Source: Platycnemis pennipes (Eukaryota; Arthropoda; Insecta; Odonata; Platycnemididae). Taken from it: DNA of 64,000 nucleotides. The stretch covers positions 93,825,470 through 93,889,469 of the forward strand of contig OW121848.1 of assembly GCA_933228895.1 (NCBI GenBank). The letters are read 5' to 3'. Below are positions 44,607 to 56,744 of this stretch, in pieces. Numbering within the stretch: position 1 is the stretch's first letter; the number at the start of each line of letters is the position of its first letter. Below the pieces are notes generated by a model. That model was given only the letters and a program-made list of their open reading frames with translations, had not been told where the DNA came from and ran no database searches. The position numbers and the translations under genes are program-made.

Positions 44607-47280
44607 TACAAATTTGCATCATGGGAGGATACTAATTCTGTCGGACGAGGCATGAATCGCTTATGAAGCAGCCATGCGGTGCGTTGAATCCCGCGTGAAG
44701 TCGCTCTTCGGGCCGGGTGACTAGTCTGGTTTGGCGTCGTTGACCGGATCCGATCATAGTGATTCTCTCTCCCTTCCCTTTCTAGGGACCGGTCGGTGTT
44801 CTCCCATTGTTTTCCTTGCCTACCCATCGGCATACCACGCTTTCCCATCGACCGGCAGCCAATCAAAACCTCTCCAACTCTATTCCCTTCCGCAACAATC
44901 CTAGCCAATTGTGGTGATTTTCTCTCCTCTATCTCCCTGCGCTCAACTTTCTCTCGGGGTCTCCCGATTCTAGAGTCCTGTGTGGTGATATTCATGCCAT
45001 GATGACCACAAATGGGATTTCTGGCAATATGTGGCGTCCCTATGTTTAGCTATGTTTAGGTCGCAACTGCGGGATTTAAACTAGGCTAAAATGTAAAATA
45101 GTGCTGAATATGTAGCGGTGGTTTTGAAATATTTCATGTTATTGTTATATTATATTATTTTCCTTAAATTTCCGCAAGACTTGCAATTAATGTATTTCGA
45201 CGGCGTGAGATGAGGCGAGAGAGACGTCTCTTCCCCAACCACAGTGTTCTTATTGGTACACAAATGAATAATACATTAGCCATTTTTAAACTCTTTTACT
45301 TAGTTTTTAGTCCTTTAAGTGAATTCTTCGCAGGGAATAAATTTTTGCTTCATTAATTTACACTTATATGCGAAAGAAATGATTTGGAGTTATTTTTAAG
45401 TTCCAATACTCTTTTATAATGATTTTTATCAATTAGCTGTAGTGGATGTGTTTTCTGATCAGAGTCCTATGTGAAACAAAGAATTGTCACTTAGAACGCA
45501 TTAAATGGAAAAAAAGAGCAGCAAAAAATCAATGTCGAATGTGAATAATTACGAAACAATCGCCCTTCGTCCGTCATCGTGGATACTTTCAATTCGCAGA
45601 GAGAGCAATTTCATTATATCAGCTACTGTATTTGTACCTGTTTAAAGAAATTGATAAATATAGCAACTTCACGAATGAACCCGTCCCTTCTCGACCCTGC
45701 TTTTTTTCTTTGAATTTTTACATCAATACCTGCGCAATAACTGCAAGCCATCGCGAGGGTATGTGGATAGGGGTGAAAGATGGTCTATTTGCATGCAAAT
45801 AATAGGTAGTAAAATGTTGTACTACTTCATGGAAACTTGTGAGAAATAATAGTCTCGCACGACTGAAGTTAGTGGCTAAATATTTGCATAGTAAATAATT
45901 AATTACTGATTGGACAGGCATTTATTTAAATAGAGTAATCCATATGTTCCATAGCATTCGTGAGTTAGAAATGCTAAAACATGCTTCGTGCAGTGCAGAC
46001 TAACAATGTTTCGCCTACCTGTCCCTTTACACTGTTGCCTATTGTGTGTATTTCCTTATGGTGCGCGTTACAAGTGACATTTTAAATTATTGTCACGAGT
46101 CTAATTCTCTAATATTTATGTACTGATATCATTTATTTAACTTTGACCTGCGTTCTGCTAGTGATGACCATCCCAGTTCCTCTGTTAAACTCGTAACACT
46201 AACGAAATTATCGTAATGGTTTAGATGCCCATCAGCGGTTCCACTCCGCTAAGCATGGTGGCGACCGATGTGATGAATGAATTCTCTTTTCCCTTTTCGA
46301 TGCCATCGATGGTATGCATCGATGCAACCCATTCCTTCCAACTACAAAAAAATCATTTGTCCACCTGTCTTGAGTGATGATTTATTTTCGCCCTGCTGAC
46401 CAGGGATGGGGAGGGAACTGAATGCTGAGGAACTAAGTCGTCGTGCCCTTCGCAACGGGTTAGTCCGCAGGTCGCCACCGGATTTTCCTCGGCTATTTTT
46501 AGGCGCGTGAGCATAACGTGATAAGCCTCGATCTCTGTGACCTCATTTTCTTTAAGGTTTTGTCTTGAAGTTTTTTTTTTAAGTGTTGGTTATGTCTTAC
46601 ACTCGACGATATGGAATCAAGTTTGCATTTCGGGTCTCCTAGAGAAATATGCGATCGTGTTGACCTGTTCCAGTGCTGGAACTAAGTCTCCCTTGTGAAA
46701 TATTCCACTCCAATGGTGGACCAGATTCTATTGCGTTTGTGGTTAGATACTGTTGTTAGCTATTGCGTTGAGTGGCAGAGTTCACTGTAAAGGATGCTTC
46801 TAATGTTCGTTTTCGTCGTGGCAATGTTTGGGTATTCGCAATCCCGTATCGATCTGGCTAGGAGTTTGACGCTTATTTCAATATCGGTCTTTTGTATAAA
46901 AGACTGTACAGTTGTAGTAGAAAAGTAATGAGGATGTTGGGTGGGTACTAGGATCCTTCCCAATGCACTGTGTTCAGGTGAATGTCAAATGTCTCATTTA
47001 CGATATGCTCTTTAGTTCTGGGAGCCCAATGTTCATTGAGAAATGCTGCGGTTACCAACCTTTTTTCACTTGCGTAGGTACCCCTAGGTAGTGAATTATC
47101 CTGTTATCCACGAGCCATGCTTGTACTTTATGTAGCTGCTGTTCCTTTAGAAGTGAATCCGTAGTGAATGAAGTCATATTGGCTGTTTACTCGTCGTTAA
47201 AATAACCATGGCTGATATCTATAAACGGGATGCAAATATTCAGACGAATGAAGATGGTGTTATCGGCCGTGACATGGTGG
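44607..47280. other. Unassigned; one 144-codon frame of unknown nature
   Basis: 44561-44995 on the - strand is open for 144 codons and begins MNITTQDSRIGRP; its last part reads LLHKRFMPRPTELVSSHD. It partly overlaps the SINE, so it is most likely transposon-derived or fortuitous. The remaining 2.3 kb is AT-rich and featureless. Confidence 0.35.
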
Positions 47281-47297
47281 AAATGATTCATTATAAT

Positions 47298-47395
47298 AAG
47301 TCATCATCAGGTGTTATTCACCTGATGATGACTTAACCGTCGAAACCTGGGTAGTAGAAAGTAATAAAATTTGTGGAAAAATCAAGTTTATTCAT
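47298..47395. repeat. Foldback with CATCATCAGGTG core (one arm)
   Basis: Perfect 16-bp hairpin 47298-47313/47319-47334 (AAGTCATCATCAGGTG, loop TTATT). The right side continues with GTCGAAACCTGGGTAGTAGA and TTTGTGGAAAA, the arm wording of the palindromes at 21004 and 25521; the matching left arm is missing. Confidence 0.8.
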
Positions 47396-47605
47396 TCTTA
47401 TTATTGTGATGAGTCTTATTATTGAGAATGAGGTTGTTTACTGTTACGCTATTATTCAACATCCTTCGTGTAGGTACGCCAGGTTGGAGGCCGCTAACGT
47501 ACTTGACTATTCAGTATCTCGCCCAATTTTTCAAAATTTCTGAGCTTTTGTACATCAACATCCATATGCAAACCTTCCAGGCTTTCCTTATGCAAAATTT
47601 CCTTC

Positions 47606-48165
47606 GTCATCATCATCATCATCATCGGTCAACTATCCTAGGATTGGTTTGACGCAGCACTTCGCTCGATTCTTCTATCGACCAACCTCTTCATACTTGT
47701 AGTCTGTAGTGCATGATGCATGTATTAATTGACAATCCCTTTATTACTCTGTAGATACTAACCATCTAGCTGGTTGTGACCCTATTATGTAGCATGTCTC
47801 CATGTAGTATCCTAGTTGCACGTCAATAGCGCATGTTTGGTGATCTTCACCCCCTGCCACTCTCCCTCGTGGTGGATTGCAGGGTATCGCGTAGACGTAG
47901 ATGTATCAACGGATTCCTCTCTTTCATATCCTTCTCGACCTGTTCCATGTATCTTATACGAGGCCTTCCTTTGCCGTTCTTCCCTTTCACTTTTCCGTCG
48001 ACGATTGTCTGCATCAGGCCAACGTGTCTTAAGATGTGGCCGAGTAAGTTGTCCCGTCTTCTTTTTAGAATTTTCTTCAGACTAATATTTTCTCCCACTT
48101 TTCTTAGGAATTCCTCGTTACTTTTTGATCGATCTAGTAAATCTTCATCATTCTTCCGTTAAATT
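47606..48165 (-). mobile_element. LINE 3' end, family L1*, with internal interruption
   Basis: The (CAT)n tail at 47607-47626 and the GGATTGGTTTGACGCAGC segment (to 47697) are followed by ~210 unrelated bases. From 47907 the ORF continues on -: KKILKRRRDNLLGHILRHVG, then GLMQTIVDGKVKGKNGKG and RPRIRYMEQVEKDMKERN. This is the post-reverse-transcriptase C-terminus. Confidence 0.85.
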
Positions 48166-48169
48166 TCCT

Positions 48170-49560
48170 TGTGACTGTGATATTCAAAATCGAATCTTAT
48201 TTTTTTTGCCATTAACACTCATTTGGTGTACCTACTATTCAGCTACCGTAAGTTGAGGAGGGTTTGTCAAACACATAAATCGATTGTAAGATCCCGATCC
48301 AGATGCGTTGAATACTATATGATTTTTAGATTCTCTTCTGAAGCTTGCTGATTTCTCCTTCATCTGAAAACCGGTCCCTAAAGAATCGATGGCACCTCAT
48401 TGTGCGGGTTTACAAATTAAGACGAATATAATTGGAAATATGTGGGAGCTGTGTTCTGGAAGGCAGCGTGGAGAGAAACTGCTCTTCGAGAAGGAAAGCA
48501 TTGGATATTTTTTGGGAACTACCAGTTCTTGATTGTTATTTTGGTCATAGGTCCCAATCTCTGCCTCCCGATTCACTCGGTTTTAAGCTTGCCTAACTGG
48601 CCTTCGGTTTCATAGCTGAAAGTTGTAAAATGGTCCCAGGAAGGATGGCGCTCTGGTGAATGGCGCTATGGAAATTTAGTTGTTCTTCCCGTGAAACTAT
48701 CTTTTTAAGTCGAGCTTAAAGAAGTCTGGAAAATTATATTGCTCAAGGTATTAGTGACAGAATGAATTGGCTGTGATATTCTTACATTAGATATATGCGC
48801 TAGTATGTAGTTTGTCGGACATTGCTAAGTATTTTGGTGTCCGTTTCGCAAACAGGTCATTAATTTCTTTACAAGTGATTAAGTTTGCTACTATCTTCGT
48901 GGGAGGAATCTCTATCCGTATGAGCCGAATACCAGATCAAAACCATTAAGATAGCACTATTCCACAATATATTATCCGCACTTCACGTAGTACCTACGGA
49001 CATTAAATTGCGGAGTATTGCTATCTTATTCGTTTTAATCACGTAAAATCCCACAACATCTCGCCAAATTCAGTTACATATATCAGTTGTTAGTATTTTA
49101 ATAAAACGATATTGCTGTTGAGGATTGGAACTTACTTTTTTTTTACATTGTTTCAGATGATTCCGAAGGGACGATGTCCTGTGGCTGGACTTCAGTGTGT
49201 GCCTAACTTAGGTGAGTAACTGCTGCTCTCATATCTCTGATCAGTTTGCCTGCGAAGGTGTAATTATTTTCTCCGGGACACAGGATTTTGAAATTCCCAA
49301 TGTGGAGGAGGTTTTTTTATAGCTGATGTGGTAACTTAGCATCACCTGGCCCCTGCCTCTCTCCACGTTTGATTTGTAATGAGCGGTGTATATTTGGACT
49401 TGGTTGTTAGCAGTAAAACGCGTAGTGCATATATTTAAAATTATGTGCCGAAGTGCGAATGGTGTTTGGTTTTTAATAAGCAGAGAAAACTTAGAAAAAA
49501 GTCGCATGGGATTTTCCGTACTTAGGTATTAATAATATTATTATTTTTCTACTGGTAAAG
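48170..49560. other. Unassigned stretch
   Basis: No gene or repeat recognised. The CTTCATCTGAAAACCGGTCC word at 48359 recalls the foldback core, without arms. Confidence 0.35.
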
Positions 49561-49564
49561 GAAG

Positions 49565-49875
49565 GTCTAAAATGGACATTGAATTCTTTCCATGACCCCT
49601 ACATTTCCTACCATGTCCCTCTTCAGCCTCGCATACTTCCTTCTTCCCATTATCCTATCTAAAATATCAGTTTCTCTCCTCCCTGTTCCCCGCCTACTCA
49701 ACCATCCTCCCTCTATCGCGTTCTTCAAAACACTCTCGTTCTAATTACATTCTCCATCCAGACTTTGTCCCTTATTCGAATTTCCACAGTCGATTTCCTT
49801 TCCTCTCCTACCAACTCTAGCACTTCTTCGTTCGTCCTCCTTCACTCCCACCTCGTTTTCTCCATCTTTCTCGTG
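49565..49875 (-). mobile_element. LINE-tail fragment
   Basis: The - strand gives, with frame shifts, KVWMENVIRTRV and then LDRIMGRRKYARLKRDMVGN, like the C-terminal tail of CR1/RTE-type ORF2 (the ENVIR...LDRIMGKRKYAELKR pattern). Confidence 0.7.
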
Positions 49876-49879
49876 TGTA

Positions 49880-50850
49880 TTTATCATTAAATGAAATTTT
49901 ATGTAAATTTGTCCAACTGCCGTTTTGGTCCACTTTCTTCATTAGCTATCCTCGGAGTGAATTCACCAGAGGCTCATGATTCGGTGCGTAGAATGAAAGC
50001 GGTATTAAAATTCAGGCTTTGCAACCCTCCACTTGCATGTCTAACATAGGCTTGGAGAAAGTGCGATGCGCTGAATGGAAAATATGAGGTCATTTTGGGA
50101 TTGTCTTAGAAGAAACTTAAGTTGACGTAAAACATTAAAGCGGATTGAGTTAGGCGGCTGGAACAAGAAATTGGAGGAATATGAAATTTGCTAAGAGAAT
50201 GAAGAAGGCTAGAAAAGTGAGGTTGAGAGAGGTTAGGTAGGTTTATGCATTTTAGACTAGAGAATGAGGATTGCTAGAAAAGGGAGGTTGAGAGAGGAAT
50301 GGCATGGGCATTTTAGACGTAAGTAGTTGGAAAGTATGCAGATCTGAGGAGAGAGCATAAGAAAGTGAGTGGCGAAGGAAGAGATGCGTGGAGGAAGAAT
50401 TAGAGTAGAGTACTCAGTCAAAACATACCCACGTCTGGTCGAAAACCAACAAAAATAGTACCTACCTCTCCACTGATGTCGCAGGAGTAGTTATTAATGA
50501 CAGGAGAGAATGTAGATAGCTTGGGCTACCCAATTGAACGTTATTTAATCGAGGGATAGAGGAAAAATCTCAATATCAGCGAATTGTGGACCGCGTATTC
50601 TGCGTTCGTGGGAAAAAGTACGTCTCCGCGAGAGTTGATAACCCTGCCAACAGCTGTAATTGTGTCTGAATTTAAGGGTAAGCTGGCAGCGGGAAGGAAG
50701 GGTTTTATGGAGTGGGGTGGAGCCGCTCGGCGCCTTTCGGTCTTTGTCGTGGAAAAAAATGGTGTCATTATTATAGCGAAGTTATTAACCGACTAGAGAG
50801 CGTTTTGGCCGATGAAAAAAGAGTTCAACCCGGAGGTTGATTTTTTTGTA
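49880..50850. other. Unassigned; imperfect tandem pair
   Basis: 50194-50258 and 50259-50320 are two imperfect copies of a ~63-bp unit (AGAGAATGA..., GCTAGAAAAGTGAGGTTGAG, GCATTTTAGAC). Otherwise no feature. Confidence 0.5.
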
Positions 50851-50854
50851 GTTG

Positions 50855-51045
50855 AGGGTAGACCTCGACACGTAGGTACTAAGCCATTGGCGTATGAAAC
50901 TCACACATTCAGGGTAGGAGGGAATAGTTCCTTTCTCTAGGCCACCTGAAATTTCCTACTAAGTTCGTACACACAGAAAATTGAATCGCGAGGATTTTAA
51001 GTGGGGGGGTTCAGAAAGGATTGTGCCCGGGATGGGCGTAAAGGT
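50855..51045 (-). mobile_element. SINE type D, second copy
   Basis: GGCCACCTGAAATTTCCTAC, ACACAGAAAATTGAATCG and GTTCAGAAAGGATTG match 41270-41512. The tRNA-like head is cut off after TGCCCGGGATGGGCG. It lies just 190 bases upstream of the Cdk4 exon. Confidence 0.75.
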
Positions 51046-51236
51046 TAATGGAACTTATACATCGACTGGAAATGCTGAAGCTAACGACTTTGAGTTCTCG
51101 TGAGTTCTTGGGTATTTTGCGCTCCAGATCTTTCTTTTTGTTTCCTTTTAATCAACTCTTGGTGCTCCCACATGTGTATGTACGTTTCGCTTGACGGTGC
51201 CTCCTCACTCTCTCATCTTCCGTCTCCTTTGTGCAG

Positions 51237-51302
51237 GGTTCGGGTTAATTACAACGGTGTGGACCCTGGACTGCCCAAGTGACCAGCATAATAGCCCCTC
51301 AT
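51237..51302 (+). other. Cdk4: Cdk4 exon with 5' UTR (splice acceptor side)
   Basis: A strong 3' splice site precedes this segment: a pyrimidine-rich tract (about 51198-51231) ending in TTTGTGCAG, with AG at 51235-51236. The 66 bases up to the first ATG are 5' UTR. An in-frame TAA at 51246-51248 lies upstream of that ATG, so the reading frame does not continue further 5' in this exon. At least one more upstream noncoding exon must exist; I could not place it. Confidence 0.75.
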
Positions 51303-51405
51303 ATGCCCCCAGGAAACGCCAAGATGCCCGGGTCAGCAACCGCCTGCACCGAGGTGCCCACCCTGCACCCTGGCAAATACGAGGAACTCTCCGTCATTGG
51401 CACTG
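51303..51405 (+). CDS. Cdk4: Cyclin-dependent kinase 4/6, first coding exon
   Basis: This exon encodes the N-terminus of a Cdk4/6-family serine/threonine kinase. The family binds cyclin D and phosphorylates retinoblastoma-type pocket proteins to drive G1/S. The 103 bases give 34 codons plus one base (phase 1) and stop at a consensus donor, GTGAGT (51406). The last residues read YEELSVIGTG, the beta-1 strand running into the glycine-rich ATP loop. Two in-frame ATGs occur, at 51303 and 51324. I chose the first because an in-frame TAA precedes it at 51246. The second has an A at -3 and the first a C, so initiation at 51324, giving a protein 7 residues shorter, is possible. The ~25 residues before the kinase fold (proline, threonine and alanine rich) are not recognisable. 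The family call rests mainly on the next exon, which joins without a frame break. Confidence 0.9.
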
Positions 51406-52263
51406 GTGAGTCGGAATGTCCCAGCTAGGTATTTTCTGGTTTTCGTTTTCGATCTTAAAGGCTTTTGAGACGACAAAGGTATGCGTGTTTCTAGTAAGAA
51501 TAGATAAAACATGGATAAAAATTTTATTTCACATTCATAATGGAAGAATTGACGACGCGTTTAGTTTCTCGGAGTTCTTTTCAGGGAACTAATGGCATCC
51601 ATCAGCTGAATAATTTCATACTTGTGGAAGCAGTCCCCTACATAATCACCTGAGTTGGTGAATATGTTGGACTATGGAAGTATTATTGATAATGAAAACT
51701 CCCCGTACTAAACTTTCATGGTTATTTACTTTTAAAACAAAAATCTCCTGAATATAATAATGATAGGCCACCCTATATTACTTTTTATACTGCTGCTGAT
51801 GTTAACCCCCTTCTTCTTCGTAATGGTTTTCAAATTTGACTTCCCCTAAGTGTCCTTGTGTGAAAATAATCGGATATTTGACAATCCACGTGCTAATGTA
51901 TTAATAACCTGTGGAGCATTTTAGAAAAGTGAGCATTTTTCATTGGCTATTAGATGGTGTCGGCCAATGTGTTAAAAGTTTGGAAATTAGCTTCTGTTAT
52001 TGTTTGCCAGAAAAGGTAATAAAAATGCTTGGGAATTAACATCTAGGATACGAGAGGCTATGGAGTGGACTTTCCGTGGCAGTTTCATGACAAGTTTTGT
52101 GGTTGAAATTCGACTGAAAATATTAGGTATATTGTTGTGTTCTTGTGCTTTTAATGAGGATTAACCTTATCCACCACGGCATTTGTAGCAGTTTTGCTGG
52201 ACGAGGGACTGAAGCGTGGACTAATTTATTCAGTGATATTTACTTACAATTGACTGTTCACAG
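51406..52263 (+). other. Cdk4: Cdk4 intron between the two coding exons
   Basis: 858-base GT-AG intron, phase 1, donor GTGAGT and acceptor ACTGTTCACAG. It is AT-rich with short ORFs only. I recognise no transposon or conserved element in it. Confidence 0.85.
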
Positions 52264-52432
52264 GGGCCTACGGTACGGTGTATAAAGCTAAAGACCTTTC
52301 CAACCCGGGAGTGATGGTTGCGCTGAAGAAAGTTCGCGTTCCTTTAACTGAAGATGGTGTGCCCATGTCAACACTCCGGGAGATAGCTCTACTTAAACAG
52401 CTGGATCAGCACGAGCACCCAAACATCGTCAG
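52264..52432 (+). CDS. Cdk4: Cyclin-dependent kinase 4/6, second coding exon
   Basis: The acceptor is CAG at 52261-52263 and the donor GTGAGT at 52433. The 169 bases complete the split glycine codon and add 56 codons plus two bases of an arginine codon. Counting from the ATG at 51303, the loop reads [11 protein letters not shown] (residues 33-43), the ATP-binding lysine is K56 in VALKKV, and the alpha-C helix carries PMSTLRE (68-74) with the salt-bridge glutamate E74. PMSTLRE is the Cdk4/6 form of PSTAIRE; Cdk1 and Cdk2 have PSTAIRE itself. The following HEHPNIVR also fits Cdk4/6. The exon ends before the hinge, HRD and DFG motifs, which must lie in later exons; I found none of these downstream in the window. 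No frame lesion is visible, so this looks like a functional gene continuing past the right edge. Confidence 0.95.
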
Positions 52433-55400
52433 GTGAGTCGCTTGACGCTGATTTGTTGGGAATAACATTATCAATGGTTAGATGCTTGCGCAAACGTATT
52501 GCTTTAGACATTGCTGTGTTGCTATAGCTACGGATGGTGCTGACTAACTATAAATATTAGCCTCAGCTTTCGTTTCCATATTCGTGTTACATTTTACACC
52601 GGCAGTTGCTGAGGACTTAAAAGCTTGGATAAAAAGTTTGTGAGTCAACACTTGAATTTTCAGGAAGTACCTACATACTTTATGTGGTCAGTGGCCTTGT
52701 TTATCTCCGATTACCTATACTTGTCAAACCATCAGTTGTCCATAACCACAGTGTGCCTTCAACGTGAACAGTTTTTCATATCTTTCAGAAGTTTTCCGAA
52801 GGCATAAACACCGGAATACTTCTGAATGCACATGACGAACGTGGAATTCAAACCCGATGGAAACTATGTACAGGCGTGAGGACGCGTTATCAACAAGATG
52901 GACCTTACTAGCTGCCTATTGAACTGAATTAAGCAAATGATGAGCGCCTTACTTGACAAATGAAATCAATCGATAGGAAAGAAGAATCTTGCATGTGAAA
53001 TATAATGTTTATTATACCCGGATCAAAAGAATTTATGCAATGCCTGCGTCAAATAATTTGGAGTGAATGTTTTTGTCCAGAAATTAAATACAGAGTAGGA
53101 AATGGATTTATTCCTAATAATTAAAACATTGCGAGGTACGCAGAGGTTAAAATGATGTTATTTCAATGCCCTAATAATCGTATCCATTAGGAACAAGCTC
53201 ACCATGCCCTATATTATTTTGAAAAAAGGCATAAAGGTGAAAACATGAAAACAGAGAGAACAGAAGTCAATTATATATTTATTGTAGTTCTAATTAATCA
53301 GTTATGTTGGATTATAGATTTATGGTATCGTTGTGGTAAAAGAGTTATTTGGATCATCAGGAGAACCAAATTATTTTCACTTGGAATTTTAGACATAATT
53401 AAGCGTATATACCCGTGTTGAGTTTTATGCTGGTTTGTGGCCAATAGCACGGCATATTATGTTAACTTTACGGTTAAATGGAGAGTAGAAGGTGCATGGG
53501 TGCATGTAATAATAATTTGAAGTAGATTAGAAAACGGTGGTGACCGTCAGTGATAGTTAAAAAGTGTTGCTACTCCGGTCCTTTCCGCAGTCTTGGAAGC
53601 AATTATCTAAATGCCAGAGTAAATGAGGGAATATTTTGTCATGAGATCTCCATAAAGAGCGTAGGAGCATGATACTATCCAAATGATTGTATATTAGTCG
53701 CTATATGTTTCTATTTTTGAGGAAATGTTTGCCTTATTGTGAGAAGTTCTTCGACATCCGTGCTCTCGTTTAATGTAGCGTTGGTCTCCCTCCCTTCGTA
53801 AAGTTTATTTATCTTCAGATTGTGGTTCGTGTTGCTGTTATTCGGTATTCCGAAAGTGAGATGCATATTCTTATTGAAAACACTGGAAAATTAATGTCAA
53901 TTAGGAGCCAGTGCTTGCGTAGCTCGCCGTTACCTTGAGGAGCTCACGAGTGCTGTTGCCGTTGCCGCCATTACGAGAGCACTCGTAGCGACGACGCTGC
54001 TGGCCTCTAGCGGTCGGCGGTTGAACCTGTGCGGCGGCCTTGCATAGTTTCCGCTGCCGTAGCGCGCAGCCTCTCTTTTTTCCCCTAATATTATGTTATA
54101 TAACAACCCTTAACTTCTCGAAACCTGTTAATTCATAAGAACCTGAACCTAATTTTGCAATTTCACCCTGTTTGTTTGCATTAAGCGTGTAATTACCTCG
54201 TAGATTTACCTACTGCTTACGTGAAGTCCCCGTTCCTCTCCTCCTGAAGTCTGCTTCCGAATTTGCTTGAAATAATTTGGGCTTAAATGTCGAAGTTTCA
54301 GATGGTGAATACCTACCTCAAAAACGTTCGCAGCGTCGACGAACACTGTAAGAAAGTAGGTACAGCGTTGCGTATTTTTCCGTATTAATGCAAAATGGCG
54401 GGATCAATAAGTTCCTTGCGCTCTTTCTTCTTCGTGTGTTTATATGGTCAAATTTCCCGATTCGTGGGACGTTATTGGCTACTTACACTGCTATTTGAGT
54501 CTTCTTTTGCCAGTTCAAGTTGATTCTTGGTTTAATATTAAATTGCAATGAAGTTTCTTTTGTTAGTACCTAATCTTTTTTTCCATTCACTTTAAGCGAA
54601 TAGATGTAAAAACAAGAATATGCTTGCGTTTTTTTGGCAAATTATCTCCGGCCTTCTTCTCTGATGTGATCCAGATTAATTTGTATGTGCGAAACATGCC
54701 CTTTCTGTGATGACATAAATCAGTCTTAGAGCAAATAAATCCGTGGAAAACGAGAATTTACTTCATCGTGTAAAGAATTTCATCTGATCCTAATCGCACG
54801 TGCCGCCGCTAGTTTATTTCGTGATTAACCATCATAGTCGTGATATGCCTCCTATTGCTATTTATTCCCTTATTTATCTGTTATTACTAATAATTCTTGC
54901 TTTTTCGATATCCGTTTGGGAATTTAATGGCCAATTAAATACTTTTGTTTATAAAGTGTGTGCATAAAGTATCCGGTGTAAATGAGTATCATCAAGAGGG
55001 ATGAGTAGGTATAGATCAAAGTACTGTTGGGAAAAAAGTACGTTCCTCAAAGGTTACTTCTTGTTCATCCCGTAATCCGATGTTTGCTCAAACCGATCCA
55101 GGGCCATTGTTTCTAAAGTGTATTAAAACAACAAAAATACTGCTTTTTCTCAAATATCAGGAATGCTTAAAAGCTTTAACAAATTTTATTGGTAGTAGGT
55201 AGGTAGGTATATGTGTTGATTCGTAGCAATAAATATTCCATTCGTCTTTTTTACGAGTGAAATACGTTTTGGATTACGTGATAGATTGCATTCTAACCGA
55301 TCAATTACTGAGAGGTTTGAAAGCAAAAAACGTGACTATAGTTTAATCCAGTAATAATTGGAGTTTACTGTAAAACATGTATGTAAATGCGTAATCGTTT

Positions 55401-55434
55401 ATTCGATTTTCGACAACGGATGATCGAGTTGCTT
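52433..55434 (+). other. Cdk4: Cdk4 intron 2, first 3 kb
   Basis: Start of a long intron that runs to the end of the window (at least 11.5 kb). This part is AT-rich and mostly unrecognised. A GC-rich island at about 53920-54075, with CGG/GCC-rich words and several CpGs, interrupts it. No later Cdk4 exon was found by reading for the hinge, HRD or DFG codons. Confidence 0.6.
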
Positions 55435-55439
55435 TTATC

Positions 55440-55690
55440 CCTGCAGTGATAACTTCTCACCCAGAGGGCCATGGTTCGTATCCCGAAAGTAGAAGAGGTT
55501 TTTGATATGAATTCTACTGGAATACTGGACTACGGTCCCTACTGAAGTTCAGTGTCGATAATACTTTAAGTTCACTACTCCTTCCGTCGGATGGGACGTT
55601 AAACTGTGGACTCCTTTTCCCCTTTCGTTAAGAGTGGGTAAATGTCGACGCCGGGTTTCTCACAACTCTTCCTCATTTTCTTCCAACAAG
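55440..55690 (+). mobile_element. SINE type A (Cdk4 intron 2)
   Basis: B-box-like CATGGTTCGTATCCCG; body CTACTCCTTCCGTCGGATGG, GACGTTAAACTGTGG and ATGTCGACGCCGGGTTTCTC. Confidence 0.82.
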
Positions 55691-56084
55691 AAAAGTTTGT
55701 ATTGTGCCCAGAAACTCACATATGGCACAAAAGAAGCTTGCCTCCCTTGACTAACAACTATTACTTAATCAATTGTTTTCTACTTTATTACTTTCTTCAA
55801 TGGATATTTCGAAAGTATTGGAGGCCTGGTGGAATACAATTATGTTCACGGAAATTCAAATTTCTTACTTTTTTGTGGCTGCAAGGGGTGTCACTATCTT
55901 AGTGTGCGGTGCATTTCAGGGCTCGTCGCATAAGGGGTTGAATGGTTAAATTGTAGGTTCCCACGGCATGTTAGATTTGTGGATCTCTCAATTTTTAGGG
56001 TTTCCTGAAACTGTTGTCGCATCAGACAACCAACGTGGTGAAAACTCGGAAACATGGAGAGATTCGCGAATGAGATTGGATTAT

Positions 56085-56250
56085 TGTAATGGCCGGAGTA
56101 CTCACTTCCCAACCCGAGGATCCAAGTTCGAGTTCCAGCAGTAGCAGATGTTTTTCATTGGTAGGTATGTCGGTCCCTATTTTTGACTGCTGTGTGGAAA
56201 GGCCTTGAAATCCAGTACAACGTCATCGGATGGTCTTGCATAAGCAGATC
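56085..56250 (+). mobile_element. SINE type A, 5' part
   Basis: Head GTAATGGCCGGAGTACTCAC, B box AAGTTCGAGTTCC; body GCTGTGTGGAAAGGCCTTGA and ACGTCATCGGATGG. Truncated at the 3' end. Confidence 0.75.
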
Positions 56251-56274
56251 TTATGATGATTTGATTGGTAACGA

Positions 56275-56420
56275 GGGTTGGTGTTGTCGTTAGAGTAACG
56301 TTCTCCCTAAACGAGAACCTGGGTTCAGATCCAGGTAGTATCAGATTTTTCATTGGTATACTGGTTCGTAATTGAAGGATGTGTGGAGAGCAGGTACGTT
56401 GCCAGAAATTTGCATTGGGG
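56275..56420 (+). mobile_element. SINE type A, 5' part, tandem to the previous
   Basis: Head TTGTCGTTAGAGTAACGTTC, B box GGGTTCAGATCCAGG; then TTTCATTGGTATACTGGTTC and TGTGTGGAGAGCA. Truncated. Confidence 0.75.
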
Positions 56421-56744
56421 TATAAGTCTACGTAGCGTAACTTGAAACAAATCAGCCTTTACCGTTCGGTGCCGACATGCTACAAATCTCTTCCCTTAAT
56501 TTTCAGTGCTTGGTATCTACTTCCACAGTGCCTGTCTCTTCTCACTGGCAAAGTTCATATCTTGCCTTGTTATGAAGCTGTTAACTTGGCCGGTCTCGTT
56601 ACAGAAGTTCAACGCATGCATACATATTAGAATTGAAAAAAACAGCAATTAACCACGAACATGAATCAAATTAGTGATCACGTTTCTAGACACGTAACAC
56701 TTGAATTAGTCGTAGTGTAATCCGGATTATCATGCCCCCCTCTT

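Noticed and set aside
47607..47626. (CAT)n as an independent microsatellite
   Set aside because: It is the simple-repeat tail of a LINE, as at 447.
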